Notes: a model not told the origin generated them from the letters alone. A stretch of DNA of 64,000 bases from Xylanimicrobium pachnodae JCM 13526 = NBRC 107786 (GCA_001592145.1 BCWJ01000003.1:186001-250000); one strand, 5' to 3'; counted from the first letter of the stretch, positions 24,462-36,154 are shown. Numbers and translations are program-made.

Positions 24462-25611
24462 GTGCCGCGTCGTCGCCCCTTCATCGTCGTGACCGCCGGA
24501 GTGATCGCCCTGCTCGGCGTCGGCGCGGCCGGAGGGTTCCTGCTCCACTCACCGGACGAACGCATCACCCACGAACCGGTGGTCGTGCCCGTCACGGCCC
24601 CGATCGAGAGCCGGACCCTGACCGCACAGGTCACCGGGGTGGGGGTGTTCGAGGCGGCAGGGACGATACCCGTCACGGTCGCCGCCCCGAACGGCATGAG
24701 CGGCGTCGTCACCGCCGCCCCGCGTTCCGTCGGGGAGACGGTGCCCTGGTGCGGGCAGGCCGTCGAGGTCTCCGGGCGCCCCGTGTTCGTCCTGCACGGC
24801 ACCGTCCCGGCGTACCGGGACCTGACCGAAGGGGACTCCGGGGCCGACGTGCGCCAACTGCAGACGGCGCTGAAGGAGTGCGGGTACCGGGTCACGGTCG
24901 ACGGCGTCTTCGGTCCCGGCACCGCCGCTGCGATCACCAAGCTCTACCAGGTCTCCGGGCACACAGCAGTCACCGACCCGGCGGCGGCCCTGGCCGCCGG
25001 GGAACCGGCCGGGCGGTCGTCGAGTCCGGCATCCGCGGTCGTCGTGTCGCGCGGGGAGGTCGTGTTCGTCCCTGCACCGCCTCGGATCACGAACGTCCTG
25101 CCCGTCGGGTCCTACGTCACGGCCGACCCGGTCGTGGAGCTTGCGCTGGCGGGGGACGTGTTCACGCTGCACCTGACGGCAGAGCAGAAGGCGGCCGTCA
25201 CGGCGGGGCAGCGGGTCACGATCACCCGCGACGGCTGGACGGCGACGGTCATCCTGCCCGACCTGCCCGTGGTTCCCGAGTACGACGACTCCGGGGCGCC
25301 GTCATTCCCGGTGCACGTCCCGCTCCCGGACTTATCCCCGGCGGGTTCGAACGGCCAGCAAGGGCAGTTCACGATCACGACCGGCTCCGACCAGGCATAC
25401 CCCACCGTCGTCCCTGTCTCCGCGATCCACGAGGACCCGTCCGGGCAGCCTTACGTGCTGCTCGCACCCGCCGCGCACGCCACCGGCACGGGTGGTCCGA
25501 CGTCGACGCTCGGCACCCGGGTGCCCGTCCGCGTCCTGGAGTCCGTCCAGGGCTACGTCGCGATCGAGTCCGACGACGACGCCCTTCACCCCGGAGACGA
25601 GGTCGTCATCG

Positions 25612-25622
<11 letters not shown>
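24462..25622 (+). CDS. Periplasmic adaptor-like protein with peptidoglycan-binding domain
   Basis: 386 aa, GTG start 3 bp after the lipoprotein stop. One N-terminal transmembrane segment (about 7-28). The segments flanking the insert (ESRTLTAQVTGVGVFE; PPRITNVLPVGSYVTADPVV; ALHPGDEVVIG) resemble the barrel/lipoyl parts of RND/MacA adaptors. A PG_binding_1 domain is inserted at about 119-165 (EGDSGADVRQLQTALKECGY, DGVFGPGTAAAI). Such adaptors couple ABC transporters of the MacB type in Gram-positive bacteria. The last 11 bases overlap the ATPase gene. It probably links the transporter to the cell wall. Confidence 0.8.
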
Positions 25623-26306
<684 letters not shown>

Positions 26307-26310
<4 letters not shown>

Positions 26311-27515
26311 CCGCCCGGCGCCCGAACCACTCAGCCGACTGGCGGCTGATCGCCTTCCACGCCGGCATCTCCACGACCAGGCGCCCCGGGCGGGCCGTCG
26401 CCACGGTCATCGGCGTGGCCCTGGGGGTCGCCGTCTTCCTGGTCACGACGGGCTGGTCCCAGACGGTCGGCTCCCAGATCAACCAGACCTTCGACGAGCT
26501 CGCCGCCACCGAGCTCACCGTGCGGGACACCATGGCGGACACCGCGACGGACGCGGCCATGCCCGCCGACACCCCCGAGCTGCTCGGGCGCCTGGACGGG
26601 GTTGTCACCGGGGGCAGGATCTGGGAAGGCGGCACCCGGCCGATCAGGACCTCGGCCGCCGCCGATCCCGCCGACGTCCCCGTGCTCGTCGCCGACCCCG
26701 AGGCGCTGCGCGCCGCACGCGCCACCCTGGCCGCGGGCCGCCTGCTCGACGACTTCCCCCGCGATCTCGCCCAGCCGGTCGCCGTCGTCGGCCCCGCCGC
26801 CGCGCACACCCTGGGCCTTGGCGAGGCCAGCATCGGTGCCACCCTCACGTTCACCGACACCGGGACCCGGGCCACCATCACCGGCATCCTCGCCAGCGCC
26901 GGCACCGCCCCCGAACTCGACCGAGCCGTCATCGTCCTGCCCGACGCACCCGTCGACACGACCGGGGGACCGATACCCCCACGACACATGACCGCCGTCA
27001 TCCGGGTCGTGCTCGGCACCGCGGCCCAGGTCGCGAACGCCGTCCCCCTGCTGCTGCGCCCCGACGCCCCCGGCCGGCTCGGCGTCCTCGTCCCCCCGGA
27101 ACCCGCCGCCCTGCGCGGCAGCGTCCAGGGCACCCTCGACACCCTCGCCCTCGGCACCGCCGCGCTCGCCCTGCTGATCGGCGGCATCGGGATCATGAAC
27201 TCCATGCTGAACGCCGTCAACCAACGTGCCGGGGAGATCGGCCTACGCCGCTCCATGGGAGCCGCACGCCGCCACATCGTCGCCCAGTTCCTCCTCGAAG
27301 GCGCCATCCTCGGGACCCTCGGGGCCCTGATCGGCGCCGTCTCCGGGGAGGCCGTGCTCATCGGCCTGGCGTGGGCCAACGGCTGGGCCCCGGTCCTGGC
27401 CCGCGCCCTCCTCGCCGCCGCCCCGGCGGCAGGGCTGCTGGTCGGCGTGCTCGCGGCGCTCTACCCTGCCGCGCGCGCGGCGGCCATCAGCCCCGCCGTC
27501 TCGCTGCGCTCCTGA
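26307..27515 (+). CDS. ABC transporter permease (MacB/FtsX type)
   Basis: 402 aa, ATG overlapping the ATPase stop (ATGA). Four transmembrane segments in the MacB pattern: one N-terminal (about 30-50), then a large extracytoplasmic MacB core domain, then three near the C-terminus (about 278-300, 330-350, 365-390). The sequence GGIGIMNSMLNAVNQRAGEIGLRRSMGA is the conserved FtsX/MacB cytoplasmic coupling region. With the adaptor and ATPase it forms a mechanotransmission-type exporter; cargo unknown, with the upstream lipoprotein a candidate partner. Confidence 0.9.
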
Positions 27516-27535
27516 TCACGTGGCGCCGGGAGGCG

Positions 27536-27901
27536 CTAGAGGTTCTCGCGGACGTACGAGCTCAGGTCTGACAGGGGCTTGTACGCCGGCGACGACCACG
27601 GCGAGATCGGGATGAACGCGAGGACCGTCGAGCGTGTGCGCGTGTACCGGCCGACCGTGAACCGGACTGTGGTCGTGCCGTCGTCGGTCTGGCCGAGGGT
27701 GACGGTGAACGAGCCGAAGGAGATCCGCGCGAAGTTGCGGAGGTTCCCGTCGATGCGCGCCTCGTTCGTGCGGGTGAGAACAACCTTCCCGCCGCGGGCG
27801 ACGGTGGCGGCGTCGTCGACGATGCCGGCTACCTCGTCCGGGGTCCGCTGCGTCGTGGCCGTGAACGCGAGCGCCTGCATCTTGTCGTCGATGGCGGCCA
27901 T
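27536..27901 (-). CDS. Small conserved-looking hypothetical protein
   Basis: 121 aa, cytoplasmic by composition. Alternating hydrophobic strands (KVVLTRTNEARIDG, FTVTLGQTDDGTTTVRFTVGRYTRTRST) suggest a beta-rich fold like small proteins that accompany membrane proteins in actinobacteria. It begins one base after the stop of the two-helix membrane protein upstream (27903-28151), so the two form a unit. No motif identifies a function. Confidence 0.6.
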   Translation of the reverse strand: MAAIDDKMQALAFTATTQRTPDEVAGIVDDAATVARGGKVVLTRTNEARIDGNLRNFARISFGSFTVTLGQTDDGTTTVRFTVGRYTRTRSTVLAFIPISPWSSPAYKPLSDLSSYVRENL

Positions 27902-27902
27902 G

Positions 27903-28151
27903 TCAGTGCTCCCGGCCTGCTGCGTTGCGCGCGTCGATGGCGGCCATGGCGATGTTCCGCTTGGCTTCCTGGTGCATCTTCTGTCCCAGTCCGAGCAGGC
28001 CTGCGCCGATGAGGAGGAGCGCGATGACGCCGACGGCTTCCGACGGGCGGAAGCCGATGACGACGCCCCAGATCAGGCCGATCGCGGTGGGGACGGCGCC
28101 GACGGCGATCATGAGCTGACCGGGTCTGGTCGAGGTGAGGTGAGCGAACAC
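27903..28151 (-). CDS. Small two-helix membrane protein
   Basis: 82 aa from the GTG at 28151, which follows a GGAAGG ribosome site; open frame upstream of that is not credible coding. Two transmembrane segments (about 12-30 and 35-52) separated by a short GFRPSEA turn, then a charged helix (KMHQEAKRNIAMAAIDARN). Paired with the next gene with a one-base gap. No function can be assigned. Confidence 0.6.
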   Translation of the reverse strand: MFAHLTSTRPGQLMIAVGAVPTAIGLIWGVVIGFRPSEAVGVIALLLIGAGLLGLGQKMHQEAKRNIAMAAIDARNAAGREH

Positions 28152-28171
28152 GGTGGGAGACCTTCCTGTCT

Positions 28172-28186
28172 GGGTGGTACCCACCC
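28172..28186. promoter_or_regulatory. Palindrome in the divergent region 28152-28437
   Basis: GGGTGG-TAC-CCACCC lies 21 bp upstream of the small membrane protein gene. The rest of the 286-bp divergent region holds several CGGA/TCCG-rich stretches and no gene that I can support. Confidence 0.35.
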
Positions 28187-28437
28187 GGGTCGGATGGGTA
28201 CACCGCCCCACGGCAGGGGCGGCGGGACGGTGCGCGCCCATCGTTGCGAGCATGGACGCTCCTGGGAGCCCCCTCGCGTGTTCGGAGCTTCCGTTCGGAC
28301 TCCGGAGAGGCTCCGGACGAAGATCGCCCGAGGTTTCGCCCGTACCGAGCAGGTGTTCGCCGGGGAGCGCTGCAAGGCTTGGTGCAGCCGGCCCGGGTGC
28401 CCCCGCGCTGGCTTCGACGTCTTCATGGAGGGTCTGG

Positions 28438-29265
28438 ATGGCGCTGGACGAGGACGCGGTGGCGCACTTCGCGGTGCTGCTTCGTGAGTTGCGGCGGTCG
28501 GCCGGCGACCCGACGCTCGACGCGCTGGCCCGCCGCACCGGCATCTCGAAGTCGGTGCTCTCGGACGCGTTCGCCGGCAAGAGGCTGCCGACCGAGAGAA
28601 CCGTCGTGGGGGTCGTCTCCGAGCTCGGCGGCGACACCGACGCGTTCCTCCGGCGGCGCTCGGCGCTCGGAGGATTGGGGGTGACGCCCGCACCCCTCTC
28701 TTCGGTGCCGAGTCCTCTCGTTGCGCCGGTGTCGAGCCCTCGTGCACGGTTCACGCGTGCGGCGTTGGTGCTGGCCACGGGGACAGGCGTCGCCGGGCTT
28801 CTGGTCGGGGGTGTGGGCGTTGCGCTGATCCACCCGTGGGCGTCTGCGACCCCGGTGGCGTCCTTGCCCTCCCCGTCCGTGTCGCCGGCTTCGGGTGCGC
28901 GCGTCGTCGTGACATCGGGCCAGGACCCGGCGCAGACGACGTGCGTCGACGACGCGGCCGTCGCGGCGGCGGAGGACCGTCCGGGCGATACACGGTTGGA
29001 GATCGTGTGGTCGGATGCCTGCCAGGCGGCGTGGGCACGCATCAGCCGGTACGACGGGAAGGCGGCGGAGAACACGGTCTCGGCGAGCATCTTCCGGCAG
29101 GTTGCACCATCCGGGCCGGACCGCCAGGACACGACCGAGCCCGGTGTGCAGGGTGCCTACACGACCCTGCTGGTGCGCCCGACGCCCGATACGAGGATCT
29201 GCGCGACCGGCGAGGTCACACTTGACGGGAACCACGTCGACCTCGGTGCGCCCATCTGTCTGTGA
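28438..29265 (+). CDS. Membrane-tethered HTH (XRE-like) protein with DUF2690 domain
   Basis: 275 aa. The ATG follows GGAGGGTCTGG. The N-terminal helix-turn-helix (about 8-60: LDALARRTGISKSVLSDAFAG) resembles XRE regulators. One transmembrane segment lies at about 105-128, and outside is a DUF2690-like domain with conserved-looking DDAAVAAAEDR and EIVWSDACQAAWARI and cysteines at CVDDA, DACQ, ICAT and PICL. The layout suggests a sensor that binds DNA inside and a ligand or wall component outside. The downstream lipoprotein gene is a possible target or partner; this is inference. Confidence 0.7.
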   Translation: MALDEDAVAHFAVLLRELRRSAGDPTLDALARRTGISKSVLSDAFAGKRLPTERTVVGVVSELGGDTDAFLRRRSALGGLGVTPAPLSSVPSPLVAPVSSPRARFTRAALVLATGTGVAGLLVGGVGVALIHPWASATPVASLPSPSVSPASGARVVVTSGQDPAQTTCVDDAAVAAAEDRPGDTRLEIVWSDACQAAWARISRYDGKAAENTVSASIFRQVAPSGPDRQDTTEPGVQGAYTTLLVRPTPDTRICATGEVTLDGNHVDLGAPICL

Positions 29266-29333
29266 CGGCGTCGGCGGCCCGCCTGGCCTCGGTGAGGATC
29301 GGGGGATCCGAACGATCTGCGGGGAGGCGCCGT

Positions 29334-29353
29334 TCCGGATCCGTCCGGATCCG
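29334..29353. promoter_or_regulatory. Tandem TCCGGATCCG repeat upstream of the lipoprotein gene
   Basis: Two adjacent copies of TCCGGATCCG (29334-29343, 29344-29353), each containing the palindrome CGGATCCG, followed by GATCGGAA. The site is 85 bp before the lipoprotein start and could be an operator, possibly for the HTH protein encoded just upstream. Confidence 0.35.
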
Positions 29354-29437
29354 ATCGGAAGTTCCGAACCCCGCGTGTCCCCCGCGCTGACGCAGGGCCC
29401 TCCAGGATGAGGGCACCTGCCGGCGGAAGGACCCCGC

Positions 29438-31336
29438 ATGTCACGCACCCACGTGCTCCCCACCCTGCTGTGCGTCGCACTCGTCGCCGCCCTGACCGCG
29501 GGGTGCGGCAACGACCGCACCCCGGAGGCGTTCTGCGGTGCGCTCGACGACGGCGTCGCAGCGATGGCGAGGAACGGCGACGTGGCCGACGACTCGGCGG
29601 GCGGTCAGCTCGGCCTCGCGCTGCAGAACGTGGGCGAGTACACGCGCATGCTCGACAAGCTCGCCGAGCACGCCCCCGAGGAGATCGCGACCGACATGCA
29701 GAACGCCGACGACGCCTGGAGGAAGCAGGCGGACACGATCGAGGACGCCGCCAGCAACCCGCTCGGCGCCCTCGCCGGCGCACTGACGGACGGCCTGCTG
29801 AACTCCGCGTCGTACCAGGCTGTCGACACGTACGCGCAGGCGCACTGTGGAACGACCGTCTTCGGCGTGACCGCACTGAACCCGAACGCCGGCCAGGACT
29901 CGACCGCGGCGACGGCGGACCCGGGCTGCCCCGCCCTCGACGCGGCGTTCGGCCTGGACGCGTCCGGAACGATCGCCGACTTCGAGGCAGCGCTCAGCCC
30001 CGGTGCGGAGTCACCGGCCGTGGGTCCGGCCATCACGGCGTTGACCGAGCAGATCGACGTGCTGCAGACCCCGCCCTGGTCCGTCGCCGAGGCGCTCTCC
30101 CGGCTGACGTTCACCACCGGCGGAGCGGGCGCCCTCGACCAGGTCGGCACAGCCCTGGGCGCCTGTGAGCTGGGCACCGACGTCCTGAACGACATCGCCC
30201 CGAAGCGGACGACGCCCACGTCGCACGAGATCGACGACGTCACGGCCTCATGGGTGTGGGGCCAGTGCGAGTACCTGGGACTGACGTCCGAGCCGGAGGC
30301 CGTCTACCTCTGCCAGGACAGCATCGCGTGGCTCAACCTCGACACCGGCGACGTGATCCGCCAACAGCCGGGCGAGCTCACCTCCAGCGACGACGACGTC
30401 AGGCCCGGCGGCATCCACCTCGTCGGCCGCGCAGTGGGCTGGGAAGTGGAGACCACGATCCCTGCACAGGGCCTGACCGAGGAACGCTGGAGCGTCGACG
30501 TCCACCTCGTGAACCCCGACGGGACCGGCACCACGACCTCGATCATCAAGGACGCCACCGCCGCCCAGAAGGTCACCACGATGGGTGACCCGACCTTCGG
30601 CACGCCGTACGGGTACGGCGTGCCCGGGCTCCTGACGAGGCAGGAGTGGAACGCCAACGACGGTGGTGCCCCGACGGGGCCGTACAGTCTCGTCGCCCCC
30701 GACGGAACGGTCCGTTGGACGGTCGAGGACCTGCCCCACGAGGGGAACAACTCTCAGACCTTCCCCGGCAACCCCGCGGTGGTGGACAACGGGTCGGTGT
30801 TCCTCGACGCGCAGACGGGCGCCCTCCTGCCGATCGGTATCGTCCTCGCGACCGATGTGTGCAGGGCGCGGTCTCTCGCCCTGACCGAGGCGACGAGCGG
30901 CGGCATGGACGTGCTCGTCACCACCGGCCCGGGCCAGGTCACGACGACGACGCCGACCGCGAGGACCGTGGGCGACGCCTTCATCACCACCGCCGGGTAC
31001 CTCACGTGGCAGGGCGGGAACCTCGTCGCCCTGGCACCCGACGGGACGCAGCTGTGGACGCTGGCGTCAACCATCGTCTCGGGCGTCGAAGGCGCGTGGG
31101 GCAGGTGGGTCGTCGTCGCGAACGCGTCGGGGCAGCGAGTGATCGTCGACGCGGCGACCGGCAAGGAGGCCGCCCCCGACGATCCGGACGTCACCGCGCT
31201 GCTCAGGGATACCGATGCGGCAACCTCGTCCATGGGTGGCCTCACGGGCATCGGCCAGGACGCCCGGGGGCGCACGTGGCTCGCCGCGAACAACAACCTC
31301 TACGCCGTCCCGACGGCTGGGCTGTGCGGGGAGTGA
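29438..31336 (+). CDS. Lipoprotein with beta-propeller-like C-terminal part
   Basis: 632 aa. The signal [11 protein letters not shown] gives a lipobox. An N-terminal helical domain with paired cysteines (FCGALDD, AHCGTT) covers roughly 25-140. The second half has repeated strands resembling PQQ/WD-type blades ([46 protein letters not shown]). Surface location is expected. No enzyme motif. It may sense or bind envelope material together with the DUF2690 regulator upstream, but this rests on proximity only. A hairpin follows the stop. Confidence 0.7.
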   Translation: MSRTHVLPTLLCVALVAALTAGCGNDRTPEAFCGALDDGVAAMARNGDVADDSAGGQLGLALQNVGEYTRMLDKLAEHAPEEIATDMQNADDAWRKQADTIEDAASNPLGALAGALTDGLLNSASYQAVDTYAQAHCGTTVFGVTALNPNAGQDSTAATADPGCPALDAAFGLDASGTIADFEAALSPGAESPAVGPAITALTEQIDVLQTPPWSVAEALSRLTFTTGGAGALDQVGTALGACELGTDVLNDIAPKRTTPTSHEIDDVTASWVWGQCEYLGLTSEPEAVYLCQDSIAWLNLDTGDVIRQQPGELTSSDDDVRPGGIHLVGRAVGWEVETTIPAQGLTEERWSVDVHLVNPDGTGTTTSIIKDATAAQKVTTMGDPTFGTPYGYGVPGLLTRQEWNANDGGAPTGPYSLVAPDGTVRWTVEDLPHEGNNSQTFPGNPAVVDNGSVFLDAQTGALLPIGIVLATDVCRARSLALTEATSGGMDVLVTTGPGQVTTTTPTARTVGDAFITTAGYLTWQGGNLVALAPDGTQLWTLASTIVSGVEGAWGRWVVVANASGQRVIVDAATGKEAAPDDPDVTALLRDTDAATSSMGGLTGIGQDARGRTWLAANNNLYAVPTAGLCGE

Positions 31337-31350
31337 GGGCTGCGGCCGGG

Positions 31351-31371
31351 CTGCCCGGACACGCCGGGCAG
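31351..31371 (+). terminator. Hairpin after lipoprotein gene
   Basis: CTGCCCGG (31351-31358), a five-base loop, then CCGGGCAG (31364-31371), 15 bp after the stop codon. No T-tract. Confidence 0.5.
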
Positions 31372-31640
31372 GTATCACCAGGGGAGGGGGCGGCCCCCGG
31401 CCGTGCCCGGACCGTGACGACGTAGTTGTCAGCGTCGCCGACACTGCACGTGCGCAGGAAGGTGCTGACGTCATGGGGGCGCCCGGGACACGTGTTCGGC
31501 CGGAACGCCGCCGTGCCGAGTCAGCGGCGCGTTGTCGTGTCGGCGTCTCACAGCGGGGCGTCGGCGCCGGTGAGGGATTGTTGACCTGCGCGACATCGAG
31601 GACATCCCGCCGGGAAACGTGCGGTGCGCAGCATGCTCGG
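31372..31640 (+). promoter_or_regulatory. Leader/promoter region of the nitrate reductase gene
   Basis: 269 bp without a supportable gene. It contains a GGGGGC/GCCCCC self-complementary stretch near 31390 and a TTGACC hexamer near 31580 as a possible -35. I looked for a GlnR-type box and did not see a good one. Confidence 0.3.
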
Positions 31641-34600
31641 ATGAGCCTCCCTCTCCCTGCCCCGTCGGGTGCCGCCCGCACGGTGCGGTCGTCGTGCTCG
31701 TACTGCGGCGTCGGCTGCGGCGTCGTGCTGGAGATCGAGACGGACCCGGACACGGGGCGGCGCCGGGTCGCGAAGGTGACCGGCGACAAGGAGCACCCGG
31801 CCAACAGGGGACGCCTGTGCACCAAGGGTGCGACGAGCGCGGACCTCATGGCGGCGGGCGGCCGCCTGGAGCGGGCGCTGGTACGCGCGGAGCGCGGGGC
31901 GCCGCTCGAACCCCGCGCGACGGCGGCAGCGATCGCCGAGACCGGGACGCGGCTGCGGGCGATCGTCGACGAGCACGGGCCCGACGCCGTGGCGTTGTAC
32001 GTGTCGGGGCAGATGTCGCTGGAGGCGCAGTACCTGGCGAACAAGCTCGTCAAGGGGTTCATCGGCTCCCACCAGATCGAGTCGAACTCACGCCTGTGCA
32101 TGGCCAGCGCGGGCACCGGGTACAAGCTCTCCCTCGGGGCCGACGGGCCGCCGGGCTCGTACCAGGACTTCGACCACGCCGACGTGTTCCTGGTCAGCGG
32201 CGCCAACATGGCCGACTGCCACCCGATCCTGTTCCTGCGCATGATGGAGCGCGTCAAGGCGGGGGCGAAGCTCATCGTCGTCGACCCGCGACGCACCGCG
32301 ACCGCCGACAAGGCGGACCTGTTCCTCCAGGTGAAGCCCGGCACGGACCTGGTCCTGCTCAACGGGCTGCTGCACCTGATCGTGGAGAACGGGCACACCG
32401 ACCCGGAGTTCATCGCGGAGCACACCGAGGGGTGGGAGCACATGCCCGCCCTGCTGGCCGACTACCCGCCCGCCACGGTGGCCGAGCTCACCGGCGTCGC
32501 CGAGGCCGACCTGCGGCAGGCGGCCCGGTGGATCGGGGAGGCCGGGGAGTGGACGTCGTGCTGGACCATGGGCCTCAACCAGTCCACGCACGGCACCTGG
32601 AACACGAACGCGCTGATCAATCTGCACCTGGCCACCGGGGCGATCTGCCGCCCGGGCAGTGGGCCGTTCTCCCTGACCGGGCAGCCCAACGCCATGGGCG
32701 GCCGCGAGATGGGGTACATGGGCCCCGGCCTGCCCGGGCAACGCAGCGTGACCGACGCCGCCGACCGCCGGTTCGTGGAGACGGCGTGGGGCGTGCCCGA
32801 GGGAACCATCAGCACGCGGGTGAGCACCGGGACGATCGACCTGTTCGCGCGGATGGCGGACGGCGGTATCAAGGCGTGCTGGATCATCGGCACCAACCCG
32901 GTCGCCTCCGTCGCCGGGCGCGCCACCGTCATCGGAGGGCTGGAACGCGCCGAGCTCGTCGTCGTGCAGGACGTGTTCGCGGACACCGAGACCACCGCCT
33001 ACGCCGACGTGGTGCTGCCCGCCACCCTGTGGGCCGAGTCGACGTACACCGCCGTGAACTCCGAACGGAACGTCACCCTGCTCCAGCAGGCCGCCGACCC
33101 CGTCGGCGAGTCCCTGCCCGACTGGCGCATCATCGCCGACGTCGCGTGCGCCATGGGGTACGCGGAGGCGTTCACGTACGACGACGCCGAGGACGTGTTC
33201 GCCGAGCTGACCCGGTTCGCGAACCCCCGCACCGGGTACGACCTGCGCGGCATCACCTACGACCGGCTGCGCCGCACTCCCGTGCAGTGGCCCAGCCCGG
33301 TGCAGTGGCCCAGCCCGCCGGCCGACGCCGGGCCCGTCGGCAAGGATGACGACGACGGCCGCAACCCCATCCGCTACCTCAACGACGGGGCGTACGGGCC
33401 GGTGGTCGAACGGGCCGACGGCACCCGGCCCCGCCTCGTGTTCCCCACGGCCTCCGGGCGGGCCGTGTTCCACCCCCGCCCGCACGTGGACCCGCGCGAG
33501 CTGCCCGACGACGACTACCCGTTCGTGCTCAACACCGGCCGCGTGCAGCACCAGTGGCACACCCTGACCAAGACCGGCAAGGTCGCCGCGCTCACCAGGC
33601 TGGGCCCCGGCCCGTTCGTCGAGATCCACCCCGACGACGCCGCCCGGCTGGACGTGCGCGACGGGGACTCGCTGGAGATCGCCTCCCGCCGCGGCAGGGC
33701 CGTGCTGCCCGCGACCGTGAGCGACCGCGTCCAGGTGGGGAACCTGTTCGCCCCGTTCCACTGGAACGACATGTTCGGCGAGTACCTGGCCGTCAACGCC
33801 GTCACCTCCGACGCCGTGGACCCGCTGTCCTTCCAACCCGAGTTCAAGGTCACCGCCGTCGCCGTGACCAAGGTCGCCGCGGCATCCGCCGCCCCGGCCG
33901 CTCCCGTCGCCGCACGGCCCGGGGCGCTCGCGGCCGCCGTCGGCAGCGCGCTGGGCGCCCCCGTCGTCGGGCCCCCGGAGCTGACCACGACCCAGCGCCG
34001 GTACCTCGACGGCCTGCTGTGGGCGCTGGACCGCCGGTCCGGTGGCGGAGCGCCCACGCTCCCCGCCACCGCCCCGTTCGACGGCGACACCCGCGCCTGG
34101 CTGGACGGGATGCTCGCGGGCCTCGCCGCGCCGGGCGGAGGCACGGCGGACGCGGGCACGGCGGACGCGGGCACGGCGGACGCGGGCACGGCGGACGCGG
34201 GCACGGCGGAGACGGGGACCGGCGGTGCGGTGGAGGCACCTGGCCCCCGCGCCGTCGTGCTGTGGGCGTCGCAGACGGGCAACGCCGAGGAGCACGCCGT
34301 GGCGTGCTGGGAGCGGCTGCGGGCCGCGGGCTGCGCCGCCGACCTGGTGGGGATGGGCGAGTTCGACGTCGCCGCGCTGCCGGCTGCGGGCACGGTGCTG
34401 CTGGTCAGCAGCACCTTCGGCGACGGCGACTCGCCCGACAACGGCGAGGCGTTCTGGGCGGCGCTCGCTGCGTCCGGCGCGCCCCGGCTCGACGGCGTGC
34501 AGTTCGCGGTGCTGGCCCTCGGTGACCCGTCCTACGCCGACTTCTGCGGTCACGGGCGCCGCCTCGACGCCCGGATGGAAGAACTGGGCGCGCGACGCCT

Positions 34601-35936
34601 CGTGGACCGCGCGGACTGCGATCCCGACGACGGCGGCCCCGGCGCCGGAGGGTCCGCGGACGCCTGGCTCGCCGCGGTGGTCGCGGCGCTGGCACCGGGC
34701 ACTGCACCCGCCGCTGCACCCGGAGCCCCGGCCGGTGCCGGGTCGCAGGTGGCAGCGGCCACACACCGGGACCCGGTGACGGTGACGCCGGCCGCCCCCG
34801 TCGACGCGGCGTCGAGCGCGGAGCCGACGCGGGCCGACCCGCTGGTCACGCGCGTCGTCGTGAACCACGAGCTCGGTGCGGCCGGCTCGACCAAGGAGGT
34901 GCGCCGGATCGGCTTCGAGACGGACGAGTCCCTGACGTACCGCGCCGGGGACGCGCTGAGCGTGCGGCCCGTCAACTCCCCGCACGCGGTGGACGCCTGG
35001 CTCACCGCCACGGGGCTGGACGGCGACGCGGTGGTGGCCCTGGACGGCGTCGGCGACCTGGCGCTGCGAGACGCTGCGACGCACCACCTGGAGGTCGTGA
35101 ACGTCGGCACCGGGCTGCTGCGGTTCGTCAACGAGCGTGCCGGGGACCGGGACCTCGCGACCTTGCTGCGCCCCGGCAACACGACCAACCTGCGCCGGTG
35201 GCTGTGGGGCCGCCAGACGGTGGACGTGCTGGCCGAGTATCCCGTGGCGGCGTCGGCGCAGGAATGGCTGGGGGCGCTCGCCAGGCTGCAGCCGCGCCAG
35301 TACTCGATCTCCTCGAGCCCGCTGGCGCACCCCGACCAGGTGCAGCTCACGGTGTCCGCCGTACGGTTCGAGTTCGCCGGCGGGGCGCGACACGGCGTGT
35401 GCTCCACGTTCCTCGCCGACCGCAGCGCGACCGCGGACGTGCCCGTGCACGTGCAGCCCACCAAGCACTTCCGCCCGCCGGCCGACCCAGGGGCGCGGAT
35501 GATCATGGTGGGCCCCGGCACGGGCGTCGCCCCGTTCCGCGGGTTCCTCCAGGAGCGCCGAGCACTGGGTCACACGGGGAAGAACTGGCTGTTCTTCGGC
35601 GAGCGCAACGCGGCCACCGACTTCTACTACGGCGACGAGCTCCGGGCGTGGCACGGCGACGGCCTGCTCACCCATCTCTCACTCGCGTTCTCGCGTGACC
35701 AGCGCCAGAAGGTGTACGTCCAGCACCTGATGCGCGAGCACGGCTCCCGGCTCTGGGCGTGGCTGGAGGAGGGTGCCCACCTGTACGTGTGCGGCGACGC
35801 CCGGCGCATGGCCGCCGACGTGGACCGCGCGGTGCACGACGTCGTCAGGCGGCACGGGGGGCTGGCCGAGGACGAGGCCACCGCGTACGTCCGGGACCTC
35901 GCCCGGACCAAGCGCTACGTCCGCGACGTCTACTGA
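31641..35936 (+). CDS. Nitrate reductase fused to CysJ-like flavoprotein
   Basis: 1431 aa. The ATG at 31641 was chosen because the 4Fe-4S motif begins at residue 19. Part 1 (about 15-740) is a molybdopterin nitrate reductase of the NasA/NarB type: cluster cysteines C19, C22, C26 and C60; a candidate Mo-ligand Cys in NSRLCMAS; molybdopterin-binding segments [12 protein letters not shown] and [12 protein letters not shown] repeat-rich linker (about 740-870) follows. Part 2 is a flavodoxin domain (about 871-1010: [21 protein letters not shown]), an FAD domain (RQYSISSSP, about 1219) and an NADP-binding domain ([12 protein letters not shown], about 1289). Electrons would pass NADPH-FAD-FMN-FeS-Mo in one chain to reduce nitrate to nitrite in assimilation. 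The architecture is known in actinobacteria. No nitrite reductase or nitrate transporter is adjacent. Confidence 0.92.
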   Translation: MSLPLPAPSGAARTVRSSCSYCGVGCGVVLEIETDPDTGRRRVAKVTGDKEHPANRGRLCTKGATSADLMAAGGRLERALVRAERGAPLEPRATAAAIAETGTRLRAIVDEHGPDAVALYVSGQMSLEAQYLANKLVKGFIGSHQIESNSRLCMASAGTGYKLSLGADGPPGSYQDFDHADVFLVSGANMADCHPILFLRMMERVKAGAKLIVVDPRRTATADKADLFLQVKPGTDLVLLNGLLHLIVENGHTDPEFIAEHTEGWEHMPALLADYPPATVAELTGVAEADLRQAARWIGEAGEWTSCWTMGLNQSTHGTWNTNALINLHLATGAICRPGSGPFSLTGQPNAMGGREMGYMGPGLPGQRSVTDAADRRFVETAWGVPEGTISTRVSTGTIDLFARMADGGIKACWIIGTNPVASVAGRATVIGGLERAELVVVQDVFADTETTAYADVVLPATLWAESTYTAVNSERNVTLLQQAADPVGESLPDWRIIADVACAMGYAEAFTYDDAEDVFAELTRFANPRTGYDLRGITYDRLRRTPVQWPSPVQWPSPPADAGPVGKDDDDGRNPIRYLNDGAYGPVVERADGTRPRLVFPTASGRAVFHPRPHVDPRELPDDDYPFVLNTGRVQHQWHTLTKTGKVAALTRLGPGPFVEIHPDDAARLDVRDGDSLEIASRRGRAVLPATVSDRVQVGNLFAPFHWNDMFGEYLAVNAVTSDAVDPLSFQPEFKVTAVAVTKVAAASAAPAAPVAARPGALAAAVGSALGAPVVGPPELTTTQRRYLDGLLWALDRRSGGGAPTLPATAPFDGDTRAWLDGMLAGLAAPGGGTADAGTADAGTADAGTADAGTAETGTGGAVEAPGPRAVVLWASQTGNAEEHAVACWERLRAAGCAADLVGMGEFDVAALPAAGTVLLVSSTFGDGDSPDNGEAFWAALAASGAPRLDGVQFAVLALGDPSYADFCGHGRRLDARMEELGARRLVDRADCDPDDGGPGAGGSADAWLAAVVAALAPGTAPAAAPGAPAGAGSQVAAATHRDPVTVTPAAPVDAASSAEPTRADPLVTRVVVNHELGAAGSTKEVRRIGFETDESLTYRAGDALSVRPVNSPHAVDAWLTATGLDGDAVVALDGVGDLALRDAATHHLEVVNVGTGLLRFVNERAGDRDLATLLRPGNTTNLRRWLWGRQTVDVLAEYPVAASAQEWLGALARLQPRQYSISSSPLAHPDQVQLTVSAVRFEFAGGARHGVCSTFLADRSATADVPVHVQPTKHFRPPADPGARMIMVGPGTGVAPFRGFLQERRALGHTGKNWLFFGERNAATDFYYGDELRAWHGDGLLTHLSLAFSRDQRQKVYVQHLMREHGSRLWAWLEEGAHLYVCGDARRMAADVDRAVHDVVRRHGGLAEDEATAYVRDLARTKRYVRDVY
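34140..34214 (+). repeat. 15-bp tandem repeat encoding the fusion linker
   Basis: GGCACGGCGGACGCG occurs four times exactly, plus a variant copy, encoding GTADA repeats between the nitrate reductase and flavodoxin domains. A second 15-bp duplication (PVQWPS twice) is near 33282-33318 in the same gene. Confidence 0.9.
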
Positions 35937-35942
35937 GATGCG

Positions 35943-36095
35943 ATGCGACCGGTGGCCGACGGCACCAGAAAGGGCATGCGCGCCTTCGCCTCGGTCTCGC
36001 CCGCGGGGCAGGAGTTCATCGTCTGGCCCGACGCCGAGTGGAACGAGGACGGGTTGTTGACCGCGCTTCGTGAGGTGTGGCACCCGCGAGGGTGA
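35943..36095 (+). CDS. Possible small ORF after the nitrate reductase gene
   Basis: 50 codons, ATG to TGA, 6 bp after the upstream stop. The peptide (starts MRPVADGTRKG, ends LREVWHPRG) has balanced composition with EFIVWPDAEWNEDG, and codon third positions are GC-rich as in real genes here. No ribosome site, no recognised family. Could be a real co-transcribed small protein or chance. Confidence 0.35.
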   Translation: MRPVADGTRKGMRAFASVSPAGQEFIVWPDAEWNEDGLLTALREVWHPRG

Positions 36096-36154
36096 CGTCT
36101 CGTCGCAGGGCCATCCGCGAAGGGTGGCCGGCCCCGCACCCAAGGCGCGCTGCG

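Noticed and set aside
28152-28437. N-terminal extension of the HTH/DUF2690 protein to 28153
   Set aside because: The extension lacks similarity and the ATG at 28438 follows GGAGGG and starts right before the HTH.
31400-31640. GlnR box upstream of the nitrate reductase gene
   Set aside because: Candidate GTGAC/GTTGAC stretches do not have the second half-site with correct spacing.
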